Of a stretch of 64,000 nucleotides of DNA, positions 56,841 to 64,000 are shown one piece after another. A program made the translations under genes and the position numbers. The DNA comes from CAYOID01 sp964573115 (GTDB lineage Bacteria; Desulfobacterota; Desulfovibrionia; Desulfovibrionales; Desulfothermaceae). The stretch lies in the NCBI GenBank assembly GCA_964573115.1, contig CAZNIP010000001.1:1-64000 (forward strand), read 5' to 3'. The notes beneath the pieces are model-generated. The model did no database searches and was not told where the DNA came from. It saw nothing but the letters and a program-made list of their open reading frames with translations. Every line of letters begins with the position of its first letter. The stretch's first letter is position 1.

Positions 56841-58429
56841 TTGTTCCCTCCAAAAGGCTTGGGCTGAACGGCCAGGGCCAGCTCGTGCTGCTCCTGAGCC
56901 TGAACTGAGGCTTCATACTGGGCAAAGCGCTGCTGGTAGGTCTTGACCACATGTTCGACAGAAGCGTCCATCTTGCGCAGGAACAGGCCGGGAAAGATGC
57001 CCATGATGATGATCAGCACGGCGATGGGCAGCATGATGGCCGTCTCCCTGAAGGTCAGGTCCTTGAGGCCCATGTTTTCGGATTTGTCCACCGGCCCGAA
57101 CATGACCCGCTGGTACATCCAGAGCATGTAGATGACCCCGAACAGGGCCCCGGAGGTGCCGATCACGGCATAGACCGGGTAGCTCTTGAAGGCTCCCAGC
57201 AGGATGAGGAATTCCCCGACAAACCCGTTGGTCCCCGGAACAGCCACAGAGGAGAAGGTGGCGATCATCAGAAAGGTGGCGAAGACCGGCATGACCTTGG
57301 CCAGACCCCCGAAGTCGTCTATGTCCCGGGTGTGGCGGCGCTCGTAGATCATGCCCACGAGAAGGAAGAGGGCCCCTGTGGACAGCCCGTGGTTGAGCAT
57401 CTGATAGATGCCGCCTTCGATGCCCTGGATGTTCAGGGCGAACAGCCCGAGCATGACGTAGCCCATGTGGCTGACACTGGAGTAGGCCACCAGCTTTTTG
57501 ATGTCCTTCTGAACCCAGGAGACCAGGGCGGCATACACGATGGCCGCGGCCCCAAGGGTGGCGATGACCGGAATGTACTGATGGGCGGCATAGGGAAACA
57601 GGGGCATGGCAAAACGGATGAAGCCGTAGGTGCCCATCTTCAGGAGGATGGAGGCCAGGACCACGCTGCCGGCGGTCGGGGCCTCGACGTGGGCGTCCGG
57701 AAGCCAGGTGTGGAGAGGAAAGAGGGGCACCTTGATGGCAAAAGCCAGGAAAAAGGCTGTGCACAGCCAGAATTGGATCGAGACCGGAATGTTCAGGGTG
57801 TAGAAGTCGAACAGGTTGGTGGAAGCCAGCCCGGTGGTCTTGAGCTGGTAGAGGTAGAGGGTGATGATGGCCACGAGCATGAAGATGGAGCCCACTGCCG
57901 TGTACAGGAAGAACTTGACCGCGGAGTAGATCTTTCGCGGCCCGCCCCAGATCCCGATGAGCAGGAACATGGGAATGAGCATCAGCTCCCAGAAGACGAA
58001 GAACAGGACCAGGTCCAGGGCCAGAAAGGTCCCGATCATGGCTGTTTCCATGAGCAGGAAGCTGACGATGTACTCGGTGATCCGGCTCTGGATGTAGGTG
58101 AAGGAGCAGAGGATGCACAGGGGCAGGATGAAGGTGGTCAGCATGACCAGCCACAGGCTGATCCCGTCCAGGCCGAGATGGTAGGAGATGCCCAGGCTTT
58201 CGATCCAGGCGGTGTGCTCCACAAACTGCATTCCCGCCATGTCCGAGGCAAAAGAGACCAGGATGGGCAGGGAGAGGACAAACTCGGCAATGGAGATCAC
58301 CAGGCCCGTCCTCCAGAGCAGCTTCGTGTTCTGATTGACCAGCTTGCCCAGGATCAGGATCAGGAGGATCCCGAACAGGGGAAAGTAGGTGATCAGACTC
58401 AGGATTGGAAAGTCGAGCTGGTTCATCAA
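56837..58429 (-). CDS. nuoM: NADH-quinone oxidoreductase subunit M
   Basis: 530 residues, about fourteen membrane segments. Identified by YHLGLDGISLWLVMLTTFI, ETAMIGTFLALDLVLFFVFWELMLIPMFLLIGIWGG (in parts, with the conserved Glu), AVKFFLYTAVGSIFML, FPLHTWLPDAHVEAPT, DIKKLVAYSSVSHMGYVMLG and GTNGFVGEF. An antiporter-like pump subunit. The C-terminal tail is Gln-rich (YQQRFAQYEASVQAQEQ) and longer than usual. Confidence 0.96.
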   Translation of the reverse strand: MMNQLDFPILSLITYFPLFGILLILILGKLVNQNTKLLWRTGLVISIAEFVLSLPILVSFASDMAGMQFVEHTAWIESLGISYHLGLDGISLWLVMLTTFILPLCILCSFTYIQSRITEYIVSFLLMETAMIGTFLALDLVLFFVFWELMLIPMFLLIGIWGGPRKIYSAVKFFLYTAVGSIFMLVAIITLYLYQLKTTGLASTNLFDFYTLNIPVSIQFWLCTAFFLAFAIKVPLFPLHTWLPDAHVEAPTAGSVVLASILLKMGTYGFIRFAMPLFPYAAHQYIPVIATLGAAAIVYAALVSWVQKDIKKLVAYSSVSHMGYVMLGLFALNIQGIEGGIYQMLNHGLSTGALFLLVGMIYERRHTRDIDDFGGLAKVMPVFATFLMIATFSSVAVPGTNGFVGEFLILLGAFKSYPVYAVIGTSGALFGVIYMLWMYQRVMFGPVDKSENMGLKDLTFRETAIMLPIAVLIIIMGIFPGLFLRKMDASVEHVVKTYQQRFAQYEASVQAQEQHELALAVQPKPFGGNK

Positions 58430-58442
58430 GGACTCCTTTCTC

Positions 58443-60434
58443 CTATATCAGGGCGATGAACGAATAGATGATCAGGGCTAAGGATCCGACCACCAGGGAA
58501 AGGGCGTAGGCCTGGACCTGACCGGACTGGATGATGCGCAGCACGGAGCCGCTCTGGCGGAAAAAGGCGGCCACGCCGTTGACCACCCCGTCGATGATGA
58601 GCACGTCGATCCCTTTCCACAGAAAGAGGCTCAGGCCGTACAGGGGGCGGACCGCAATGATGGAGTAGAGCTCGTCCACGTACCATTTGTTCAGGAGCAG
58701 ACGGTAGGCGAAAGACCATTTCTCAGCCAGCTTCCGGGGCAGATCCCGGTTTTTGACGTACATGAGATAGGCCAGACCGATGCCGGCAAAGGCGATGAGC
58801 ACCGACACGGTCATGACCGCCAGCTCGGTGGCATGGGAGGCGTGATGGGCCGCGGCATGGGACGCGCCGTGAGCTGCCGCCTGGGCATGCTCCCCGAGAT
58901 GAGCTCCGGCCTGATGCCCGGGGGAGAAGACCGGTTCCAGGAAGTGCTCGATGCGGTTGCTCCCCCCGAGCAGGGCCGGAACGCCGATGAAGCCGCCGAT
59001 GACCGAAAGCAGGGCCAGCACCGACATGGGCCAGGTCATGGACCGGGGGGATTCGTGGGCGTGGGCCTTGACCTCCTCCGGGGCACGGCACTCGTTGAAA
59101 AAAGTCATGAAGATGAGCCGGAACATGTAGAAGGCGGTCATGCCCGCCGCCAGGGTGCCGATGATCCACAGGGTGAGATGGCCGCTGCTGAAGGTCTTCC
59201 ACAGGATCTCGTCCTTGCTGAAGAAGCCGGAGAACCCGGGGAAGCCGCAGATGGCCAGGGTCCCCAGGAGCATGGTCCAGAAGGTGACCGGGATGGCCTT
59301 GCGCATCCCTCCCATGTTGCGCATGTCCTGCTCGTTGGCCAGGGAGTGCATGACGCTGCCCGCGCCCATAAAGAGCAGGGCCTTGAAAAAGGAGTGGGTG
59401 ACCACATGGAAGATCCCGGCGCTGAAGGCGCCGACCCCGAGCCCGAGGAACATGTAGCCCAGCTGGCTGACGGTGGAGTAGGCCAGGACTCGTTTGATGT
59501 CGTTCTGGGTCAGGGCGATGGTTGCGGCCAGGATGGCGGTCAGGGCTCCGATCAGGGCCACCACCTCCATGGAGAAGGGGGAAAGGATGAACAGGGAGCT
59601 GGACCTGGCCACAAAGTAGATCCCGGAGGTGACCATGGTGGCGGCGTGGATCAGGGCGCTGACCGGGGTGGGACCGGCCATGGCGTCGGGAAGCCAGACA
59701 TAGAGAGGGATCTGGGCTGACTTGGCTGTGCAGCCGAGAAAGAAGAGCAGGGAGGCGGCGGTCACGATCCCGGGTTGCAGCAGGTGGACGTGCTCGAACA
59801 CGTCAGTGAAGCGCAGGGACCAGACGTCGTGCTGCCCCAGCTGGGTCAGGAGCAGAAAGAGACCCACCAGAAAGGCGAAATCCCCGACCCGGTTGGTGAT
59901 GAAGGCCTTCTTCCCGGCTTTGGCGTTCTCGATATCCCCGAACCAGAAGCCGATGAGCAGGTAGGAGCAGAAGCCCACGCCTTCCCAGCCCAGGAACATG
60001 AGCAGGAAGTTGTTGGCCAGGACCAGGTTGATCATGGAGAACATGAACAGGTTCAGGTAGGTGAAGTAGCGGTAGTACCTGCCTTCGGCGTGGGCCATGT
60101 AGCCGATGGAGTAGATGTGGATCAGGAACCCCACCCCGGTCACGAACAAACACATGACCATGGACAGGGGGTCGATCTGGTAGGCCACATAGCTTTGAAA
60201 TTCACCGGAGCTGATCCAGTTGAACCAGACGTATTCCGCGAACCGGTGTTCGGCGGGCAGGCTCAGGAGCTTGAAGAAGGCCGCCACGGTCAGGATGAAG
60301 GACAGCCCCACTGCGGTGCAGGCCACCCAGTGAATCAGGCTCTTGTTGAAGGTCTCAATCCGCGGTCCGATCAGGCCGTTGATCAGCACCCCGAGGAGCG
60401 GCAAGGTTGGAATCAGCCACACGAAGTCAAACAT
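58443..60434 (-). CDS. nuoL: NADH-quinone oxidoreductase subunit L
   Basis: 663 residues. The largest antiporter-like pump subunit, with the lateral C-terminal helix. Text: DPLSMVMCLFVTGVGFLIHIYS, LLMFLGWEGVGFCSYLLIGFW, KAFITNRVGDFAFL, PLYVWLPDAMAGPTPVSALIHAATMVTSG (in parts), NDIKRVLAYSTVSQLGYMFL and the C-terminal segments. A loop near residues 510-550 is rich in His and Ala (GHQAGAHLGEHAQAAAHG and HAAAHHASHA), not usual for NuoL. It begins 11 bases after nuoK. Confidence 0.95.
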   Translation of the reverse strand: MFDFVWLIPTLPLLGVLINGLIGPRIETFNKSLIHWVACTAVGLSFILTVAAFFKLLSLPAEHRFAEYVWFNWISSGEFQSYVAYQIDPLSMVMCLFVTGVGFLIHIYSIGYMAHAEGRYYRYFTYLNLFMFSMINLVLANNFLLMFLGWEGVGFCSYLLIGFWFGDIENAKAGKKAFITNRVGDFAFLVGLFLLLTQLGQHDVWSLRFTDVFEHVHLLQPGIVTAASLLFFLGCTAKSAQIPLYVWLPDAMAGPTPVSALIHAATMVTSGIYFVARSSSLFILSPFSMEVVALIGALTAILAATIALTQNDIKRVLAYSTVSQLGYMFLGLGVGAFSAGIFHVVTHSFFKALLFMGAGSVMHSLANEQDMRNMGGMRKAIPVTFWTMLLGTLAICGFPGFSGFFSKDEILWKTFSSGHLTLWIIGTLAAGMTAFYMFRLIFMTFFNECRAPEEVKAHAHESPRSMTWPMSVLALLSVIGGFIGVPALLGGSNRIEHFLEPVFSPGHQAGAHLGEHAQAAAHGASHAAAHHASHATELAVMTVSVLIAFAGIGLAYLMYVKNRDLPRKLAEKWSFAYRLLLNKWYVDELYSIIAVRPLYGLSLFLWKGIDVLIIDGVVNGVAAFFRQSGSVLRIIQSGQVQAYALSLVVGSLALIIYSFIALI

Positions 60435-60445
60435 ACCCGTACCCC

Positions 60446-60751
60446 TTACCTTTTCAGCAGATTGAAGTGTTCCAGATCAATGGAGCCTGTCTTGCGGTAC
60501 ATGAGGAAGAAGATGGCCAGGCCGACGGCTGCCTCCGCCGCAGCCACGGCCATGATGCACATGACCATGAACATGCCTTCCAGGGACTGATTGAGGCGGG
60601 TGAAGGTCAGAAAGGCGAGGTTGACCCCGCCGAGCATGATTTCAATGGACATGAAGACGATGATCGCGTTTCTGCGGGTCATGGCTCCTGCAGCCCCAAT
60701 GCTGAAGAGGGCCGCTGAGAGGCCGATGTACAGGCTGGGATTGGAGAGCAT
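60446..60751 (-). CDS. nuoK: NADH-quinone oxidoreductase subunit K
   Basis: 101 residues, three membrane segments. Text: SLYIGLSAALFSIGAAGAMTRRNAIIVFMSIEIMLGGVNLAFL (in parts) with conserved Glu in SIEIML, and AVAAAEAAVGLAIFFLMYR with the second Glu. These glutamates are part of the proton path. The frame runs to 60898, but ATG 60751 is the family start. Confidence 0.96.
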   Translation of the reverse strand: MLSNPSLYIGLSAALFSIGAAGAMTRRNAIIVFMSIEIMLGGVNLAFLTFTRLNQSLEGMFMVMCIMAVAAAEAAVGLAIFFLMYRKTGSIDLEHFNLLKR

Positions 60752-60755
60752 GGGA

Positions 60756-61277
60756 TCACTCCTTGGACCGGGGTTGCTTGGCCAGGGCGACAGCGCCCAC
60801 CACTCCGGCGGTGAGCAGGACCGAAACGAGTTCAAAGGGCAGGAGGTAGTCGGAGAAGATGGCCCTGGCCAGGATGTTGACCTCGCCGTAGGTTTCAAAG
60901 GCCTCGAGTGTGGCCGGTCCTTTCAGGCCGCTGACGACCACTCCGGCCCCGACCATGGTCAGGACAGCCACGGTCATCAGAGCGGCCAGGACCGCGCCGA
61001 CTCTTTTCAGCCCGGGCAGGGAGGTCACGCCTTCCTGAAAACGGAGGTTGAGCATCATGACCGCGTAGACGATGAACATCATGATCGCACCGGCGTAGAC
61101 GATGATCTGCAGGACGGCCAGGAACTGCAGATGGAGGAGGAGGAAGAGCACGGCCAGGGCCACGCAGGAGGCGATCATCCACATGGCGCTGTGGATGGCG
61201 TGCCTGGAAAAGACGACCATGAGCGAGGTCACGATGGTCACGGTGATGCACGCGATCAAAAACAGGTCTTCAATCAT
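60756..61277 (-). CDS. nuoJ: NADH-quinone oxidoreductase subunit J
   Basis: 173 residues, five membrane segments. Text: VFSRHAIHSAMWMIASCVALAVLFLLLHLQFLAVLQIIVYAGAIMMFIVYAVMML (in parts) with the conserved IVYAGAIM. Its leader, 12 bases before the start, holds a hairpin shared with pyk. It lies 56 bases after the nuoI stop, the widest gap inside the membrane-arm genes apart from the nuoG-nuoH spacer. Confidence 0.95.
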   Translation of the reverse strand: MIEDLFLIACITVTIVTSLMVVFSRHAIHSAMWMIASCVALAVLFLLLHLQFLAVLQIIVYAGAIMMFIVYAVMMLNLRFQEGVTSLPGLKRVGAVLAALMTVAVLTMVGAGVVVSGLKGPATLEAFETYGEVNILARAIFSDYLLPFELVSVLLTAGVVGAVALAKQPRSKE

Positions 61278-61288
61278 AACGTTCTCCT

Positions 61289-61314
61289 GTCAGTTCTGCC
61301 TCTGGCACAACTGA
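61289..61314 (-). promoter_or_regulatory. Leader hairpin of nuoJ, shared with pyk
   Basis: TCAGTTCTGCC-TCT-GGCACAACTGA (61290-61314) is an 11-base stem with one C-C mismatch, placed against the nuoJ ribosome binding site (AGGAGAA on the minus strand). See 55121-55143. Confidence 0.5.
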
Positions 61315-61333
61315 TGGTTGAAGCCGGCACGCG

Positions 61334-61840
61334 TCACGAGCCCAGCAGCCTGTGGAAGCGGCCCTTCTTTTCCTGAAACCAGAACTGATCGGGGTTGTCG
61401 AGCTTGGCCATGTCGAACATGAAGTCCTGGCGTTCGAAATCGATGTAGTCGTAGACCTTGGTCAGGACGATGGCCCCCCTGGGGCAGACTTCCTGGCAGT
61501 AGCCGCAGAAGATGCACCGCAGCTCGTCCACCTCGAAGGTCACGGGGTATCTGATCCCGCCCTCGTCCTCATACGGGGTCAGGGTGATGGCCGCGGCCGG
61601 GCAGACAGAGGCGCACAGGCCGCAGGCCACGCATTTGAGCTGGCCCTGCTCGTCCTTGACCAGCTTGTGCAGGCCTCTCCAGCGTTCAGAGACCTCCCTG
61701 CGCTGGTCCGGATATTCGATGGTCAGCTTCTTGGTGAAGAAGTTCTTCAGGGTGTACTGCAGCCCCTTCAGAAGCGGAGTCACGTAGCTGTCGCCCTTTC
61801 TCCGCCGTCTGCTGATGTGGATGATGTCCTGTTCTTTCAT
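61334..61840 (-). CDS. nuoI: NADH-quinone oxidoreductase subunit I
   Basis: 168 residues. Carries two [4Fe-4S] clusters (N6a/N6b) at the base of the peripheral arm: CVACGLCASVCPAAAI and CIFCGYCQEVCPRGAI, in the 2x Cys-x2-Cys-x2-Cys-x3-Cys pattern. N-terminal text LKGLQYTLKNFFTKKLTIEYPDQ is typical. The start is at ATG 61840. Order H-I-J-K-L-M-N is the standard one. Confidence 0.96.
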   Translation of the reverse strand: MKEQDIIHISRRRRKGDSYVTPLLKGLQYTLKNFFTKKLTIEYPDQRREVSERWRGLHKLVKDEQGQLKCVACGLCASVCPAAAITLTPYEDEGGIRYPVTFEVDELRCIFCGYCQEVCPRGAIVLTKVYDYIDFERQDFMFDMAKLDNPDQFWFQEKKGRFHRLLGS

Positions 61841-61862
61841 GGAAAGTCCTGCTTTGCTGTGG

Positions 61863-62843
61863 TTAGACCAGGGTCATGACCAGGCCGGTGACCAGGATGT
61901 TGGCCAGGGCCAGGGGGAGGAGGAACTTCCACTCCAGCTTCATGACCTGGTCGTAGCGGAGGCGGGGAAAGGTGGCCCGCTCCCAGATGCAGAAGAAGAT
62001 GACCGCAAAGGTCTTGATGAAGAACCAGACCACCCCCGGGAGGACCGGACCGTGCCAGCCACCCAGGAAGAGGGTCGTCACCAGGCAGCTGAAGACGAAG
62101 AGGTGGGTGTACTCTCCAAAGAAGAAGAGGGCGAACTTCATGGAGCTGTACTCCACATTGTAGCCGCAGCACAGCTCGGCTTCAGCCTCAGGCATGTCGA
62201 AGGGGGTCCGGTTCAGCTCGGCCAGGCCGCTGATGAGGAAGATGACAAAGGCCACCGGGGCCTTGACGATGTTCCACATCCCGGCCTGCTGCTCGACAAT
62301 CGAGACCAGGCTGAGGGAGCCGGCGATCATGACCACGGCGATCACGGCCAGGGCCATGGACAGCTCGTAGCTGATGATCAGGGCTGTGGAGCGCAGCCCC
62401 CCTGTGTAGCCGTACTTGTTTCCCGAAGACCAGCCGCCGAGCATCCCCCCGTAGGCTCCAAGGGTGGACAGCCCGAGAACAAAGAGGATGCCGATGTCCG
62501 GGTTGGCCAGGTACAGGGTGAACTCCCGCCCGAACAGGGTGACCGTGTCGCCAAAGGGGATGACCACGAGCAGACACATGGGGGCGGCGATGGAGATGAT
62601 CGGGGCCAGGACAAAGATTCCCCTGTCCGCATTGTCAGGGATGACCTCTTCCTTGAGAAAGGACTTGATCCCGTCGGCGATGGGCTGCAGGAAGCCTCTG
62701 GGGCCGACCCGCCTGGGCCCGTAGCGCAGCTGCACAAAGCCCATCCATTTGCGCTCGGCCAGGGTCAGGTAGGCCACGATGAGCATGCAGACACTGACGA
62801 CAATGACGGTTTTGACCATGGTGATCAGCAACAGGTCAATCAT
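61863..62843 (-). CDS. nuoH: NADH-quinone oxidoreductase subunit H
   Basis: 326 residues, eight membrane segments, forming much of the quinone site. Text: LTLAERKWMGFVQLRYGPRRVGPRGFLQPIADGIKSFLKEE (in parts), LYLANPDIGILFVLGLSTLGAYGGMLGGWSSGNKYGYTGGLRSTALIISYE (in parts), and FDMPEAEAELCCGYNVEYSSMKFALFF (in parts). The Glu-rich third loop is intact. The spacer to nuoG is 91 bases. Confidence 0.96.
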   Translation of the reverse strand: MIDLLLITMVKTVIVVSVCMLIVAYLTLAERKWMGFVQLRYGPRRVGPRGFLQPIADGIKSFLKEEVIPDNADRGIFVLAPIISIAAPMCLLVVIPFGDTVTLFGREFTLYLANPDIGILFVLGLSTLGAYGGMLGGWSSGNKYGYTGGLRSTALIISYELSMALAVIAVVMIAGSLSLVSIVEQQAGMWNIVKAPVAFVIFLISGLAELNRTPFDMPEAEAELCCGYNVEYSSMKFALFFFGEYTHLFVFSCLVTTLFLGGWHGPVLPGVVWFFIKTFAVIFFCIWERATFPRLRYDQVMKLEWKFLLPLALANILVTGLVMTLV

Positions 62844-62934
62844 CAGGGAGACTCCTTGGGTGTGCGGGCCGGCAGGTCACACGGCAGCCGGCTCTGTAGG
62901 TTCTGCGGCACGCTGGTCATCTCTTGGCCGGGCC

Positions 62935-64000
62935 CTACCCGCTCAGTCGCGGCGAGTTCACAAACGGGGTTCCTGGATGGTCCTCATCCGGACAGGGCCA
63001 GGTCAGGGGGCCTGATCGCAGCCGGGAAACGGTCACTCCAGCGTATCCGGGGACGAGGATCTTGATTTCCTTGAGGATCTCTTCGGGTTCTTCAAGATGC
63101 TGTGATTCCCCCAGCTTGTGCGCCAGCCTGCTGAAGATGGCCGTGCCGCTGAGGGCGGAACCATGAGGCGACATGGCCCTGTTCACCAGCTGAATTTTCC
63201 GTTCCCCATTGGTCACGGTTCCGGATTTTTCAGCCAGGGCCGCGCCTGGTAGGACGACATCGGCCTTGCGGGCAGCCTCGGTCATGAAGAGGTCCTGGAC
63301 GACCAGGAAGTCCGGTTTGCCGAGGAGGTCGGCTGGCAGCTCCGGCCTGGCCTCAGAGGAGCTTGGCCTTTCGTCGTGGAGATAGAGGCCCTTGACGGTC
63401 CCGGCCTTCAGTCCGGCCAGGGTGTCTTCAAGGGACGGTCCCGGCCGGTCGGGGAGGGGGCCGGATCTCCAGATCTCGGCCAGGCGGTGCCGCATGTTCT
63501 GGTCTGTGACCGGTCGATGTCCCGGGAGCCATTGCGGATGGCACCCGACATCCAGGGCCCCTTGCTCATTGTTGGCCCGGCGCAGGGGGATCAGTCCATG
63601 ACCGGGTGAGCCGGGAGGCCCGAAAACGTTGGCCAGGAGCTGCAGATCCTGGACAGCCTCATCCCGATCCGAAGCAGTGATGATCCTGCGGCCACAGAGG
63701 ATCGCTCCGGATTTGGCCGAACAGAAGGCCTGGGCCGCCTCTCTGATGTCCGCAGCCCGGATGCCGGTGGCCTGGGCTGTTTTTTCCGGCGTGGCCTCCT
63801 GGAGTTCCCGGTGCAGCCCATCCAGGTCGATCTCCGTGGAATCGGGCTTGAGCCCAAGCTCAAACAGGGCCACATGAGCCAGGCTGCGCAGCAGCCGGGT
63901 CTGGGCTCCGGCCCTGGGCGCCAGCAGGTGGTGCGCTGAATCGGCCAGAGGACCGGGCTCGGGATCGATGACGATGAGCCTGGCCTGGTGAAAGCGGACG
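62935..64000 (-). CDS. nuoG: NADH-quinone oxidoreductase subunit G, C-terminal part (cut by window edge)
   Basis: The frame is open from 62935 to the window edge at 64000 on the minus strand, about 354 codons, so the 5' part is missing. The visible part is the molybdopterin-oxidoreductase-like domain: ARLIVIDPEPGPLAD, LLAPRAGAQTRLLRSLAH, AGVSVL-type text GIRAADIREAAQAFCSAKSGAILCGRRI (in parts), LLANVFGPPGSPGHGLIPLRRANNEQGALDVG (in parts), FLVVQDLFMTEAARKADVVLPGAALAEKSGTVTNGERKIQ (in parts) and VNRAMSPHG. These are normal for NuoG or a formate-dehydrogenase-like relative. The next gene, nuoH, supports NuoG. Confidence 0.88.
   Translation of the reverse strand, partial: VRFHQARLIVIDPEPGPLADSAHHLLAPRAGAQTRLLRSLAHVALFELGLKPDSTEIDLDGLHRELQEATPEKTAQATGIRAADIREAAQAFCSAKSGAILCGRRIITASDRDEAVQDLQLLANVFGPPGSPGHGLIPLRRANNEQGALDVGCHPQWLPGHRPVTDQNMRHRLAEIWRSGPLPDRPGPSLEDTLAGLKAGTVKGLYLHDERPSSSEARPELPADLLGKPDFLVVQDLFMTEAARKADVVLPGAALAEKSGTVTNGERKIQLVNRAMSPHGSALSGTAIFSRLAHKLGESQHLEEPEEILKEIKILVPGYAGVTVSRLRSGPLTWPCPDEDHPGTPFVNSPRLSG

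Noticed and set aside
1..64000. tRNA, rRNA, CRISPR array or insertion sequence
   Set aside because: I looked for T-loop text, evenly spaced direct repeats, and transposase motifs with terminal repeats, and found none.

Overview
The window is chromosomal DNA of a GC-rich Gram-negative bacterium. It carries no IS element, phage gene, CRISPR array, rRNA or tRNA that I can see. The gene set points to an anaerobic Desulfobacterota of the Desulfovibrionales type, though no single gene fixes the genus: the miaB / bifunctional nuclease / PHP / tolQRAB-pal order, a Nuo complex, large PAS/GAF hybrid kinases, an ATP-type PEP carboxykinase, LarC, a UbiD-type decarboxylase and PF04392-type ABC import. Codon use looks even throughout, so I see no clear recently acquired island.

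Layout. 1-9464 is a signalling block: three hybrid histidine kinases with different sensors (PocR; four PAS; two GAF plus PAS) but near-identical kinase/receiver cores, a dodecin and an HDOD protein. 9480-12553 holds glycerate kinase, diverging from an MFS transporter that is followed closely by a single-domain CULT (cereblon-like) protein. 12610-16900 is an ABC importer and a class III aminotransferase. 17017-21751 has a CGGC-family protein without its CGGC motif, rpe, tkt and a bacterial homologue of the eukaryotic PFK-2/FBPase-2 enzyme. 21804-25862 carries a radical SAM protein, RdgC apparently split over two genes, and small proteins. 25851-29460 is a likely operon of LysM protein, EHD/dynamin-like GTPase and BPL-N protein. 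29767-37260 has a GGDEF cyclase, a chromosomal ParM-like actin, a TIGR01777 epimerase, an AI-2E transporter, a UbiD decarboxylase, FxsA and DUF493. 37549-45960 has murJ, trmN6, pckA, larC, nth, cutA, miaB and a DUF151 nuclease. 46069-51230 runs PHP phosphoesterase to tolQRAB-pal, with an odd 399-base gap inside tolQR. 51276-55108 has VanZ, an esterase, a rhomboid protease and pyk. 55371-64000 is nuoN-M-L-K-J-I-H and the 3' part of nuoG, all on the minus strand.

Function. Central carbon metabolism is unusually concentrated here: glycerate kinase, Rpe, transketolase, a PFK-2/FBPase-2-like protein, PEP carboxykinase and pyruvate kinase, next to respiratory Complex I. The envelope theme is equally strong: MurJ, the complete Tol-Pal set, FxsA, rhomboid, and a dynamin-like protein with a LysM partner.

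The items I rate most worth a second look are the CULT-domain protein with its complete tri-tryptophan pocket, the split RdgC with a perfect inverted repeat over the break, the dynamin/LysM operon, the leader hairpin shared by pyk and nuoJ, and the palindrome-rich tolQ-tolR gap.
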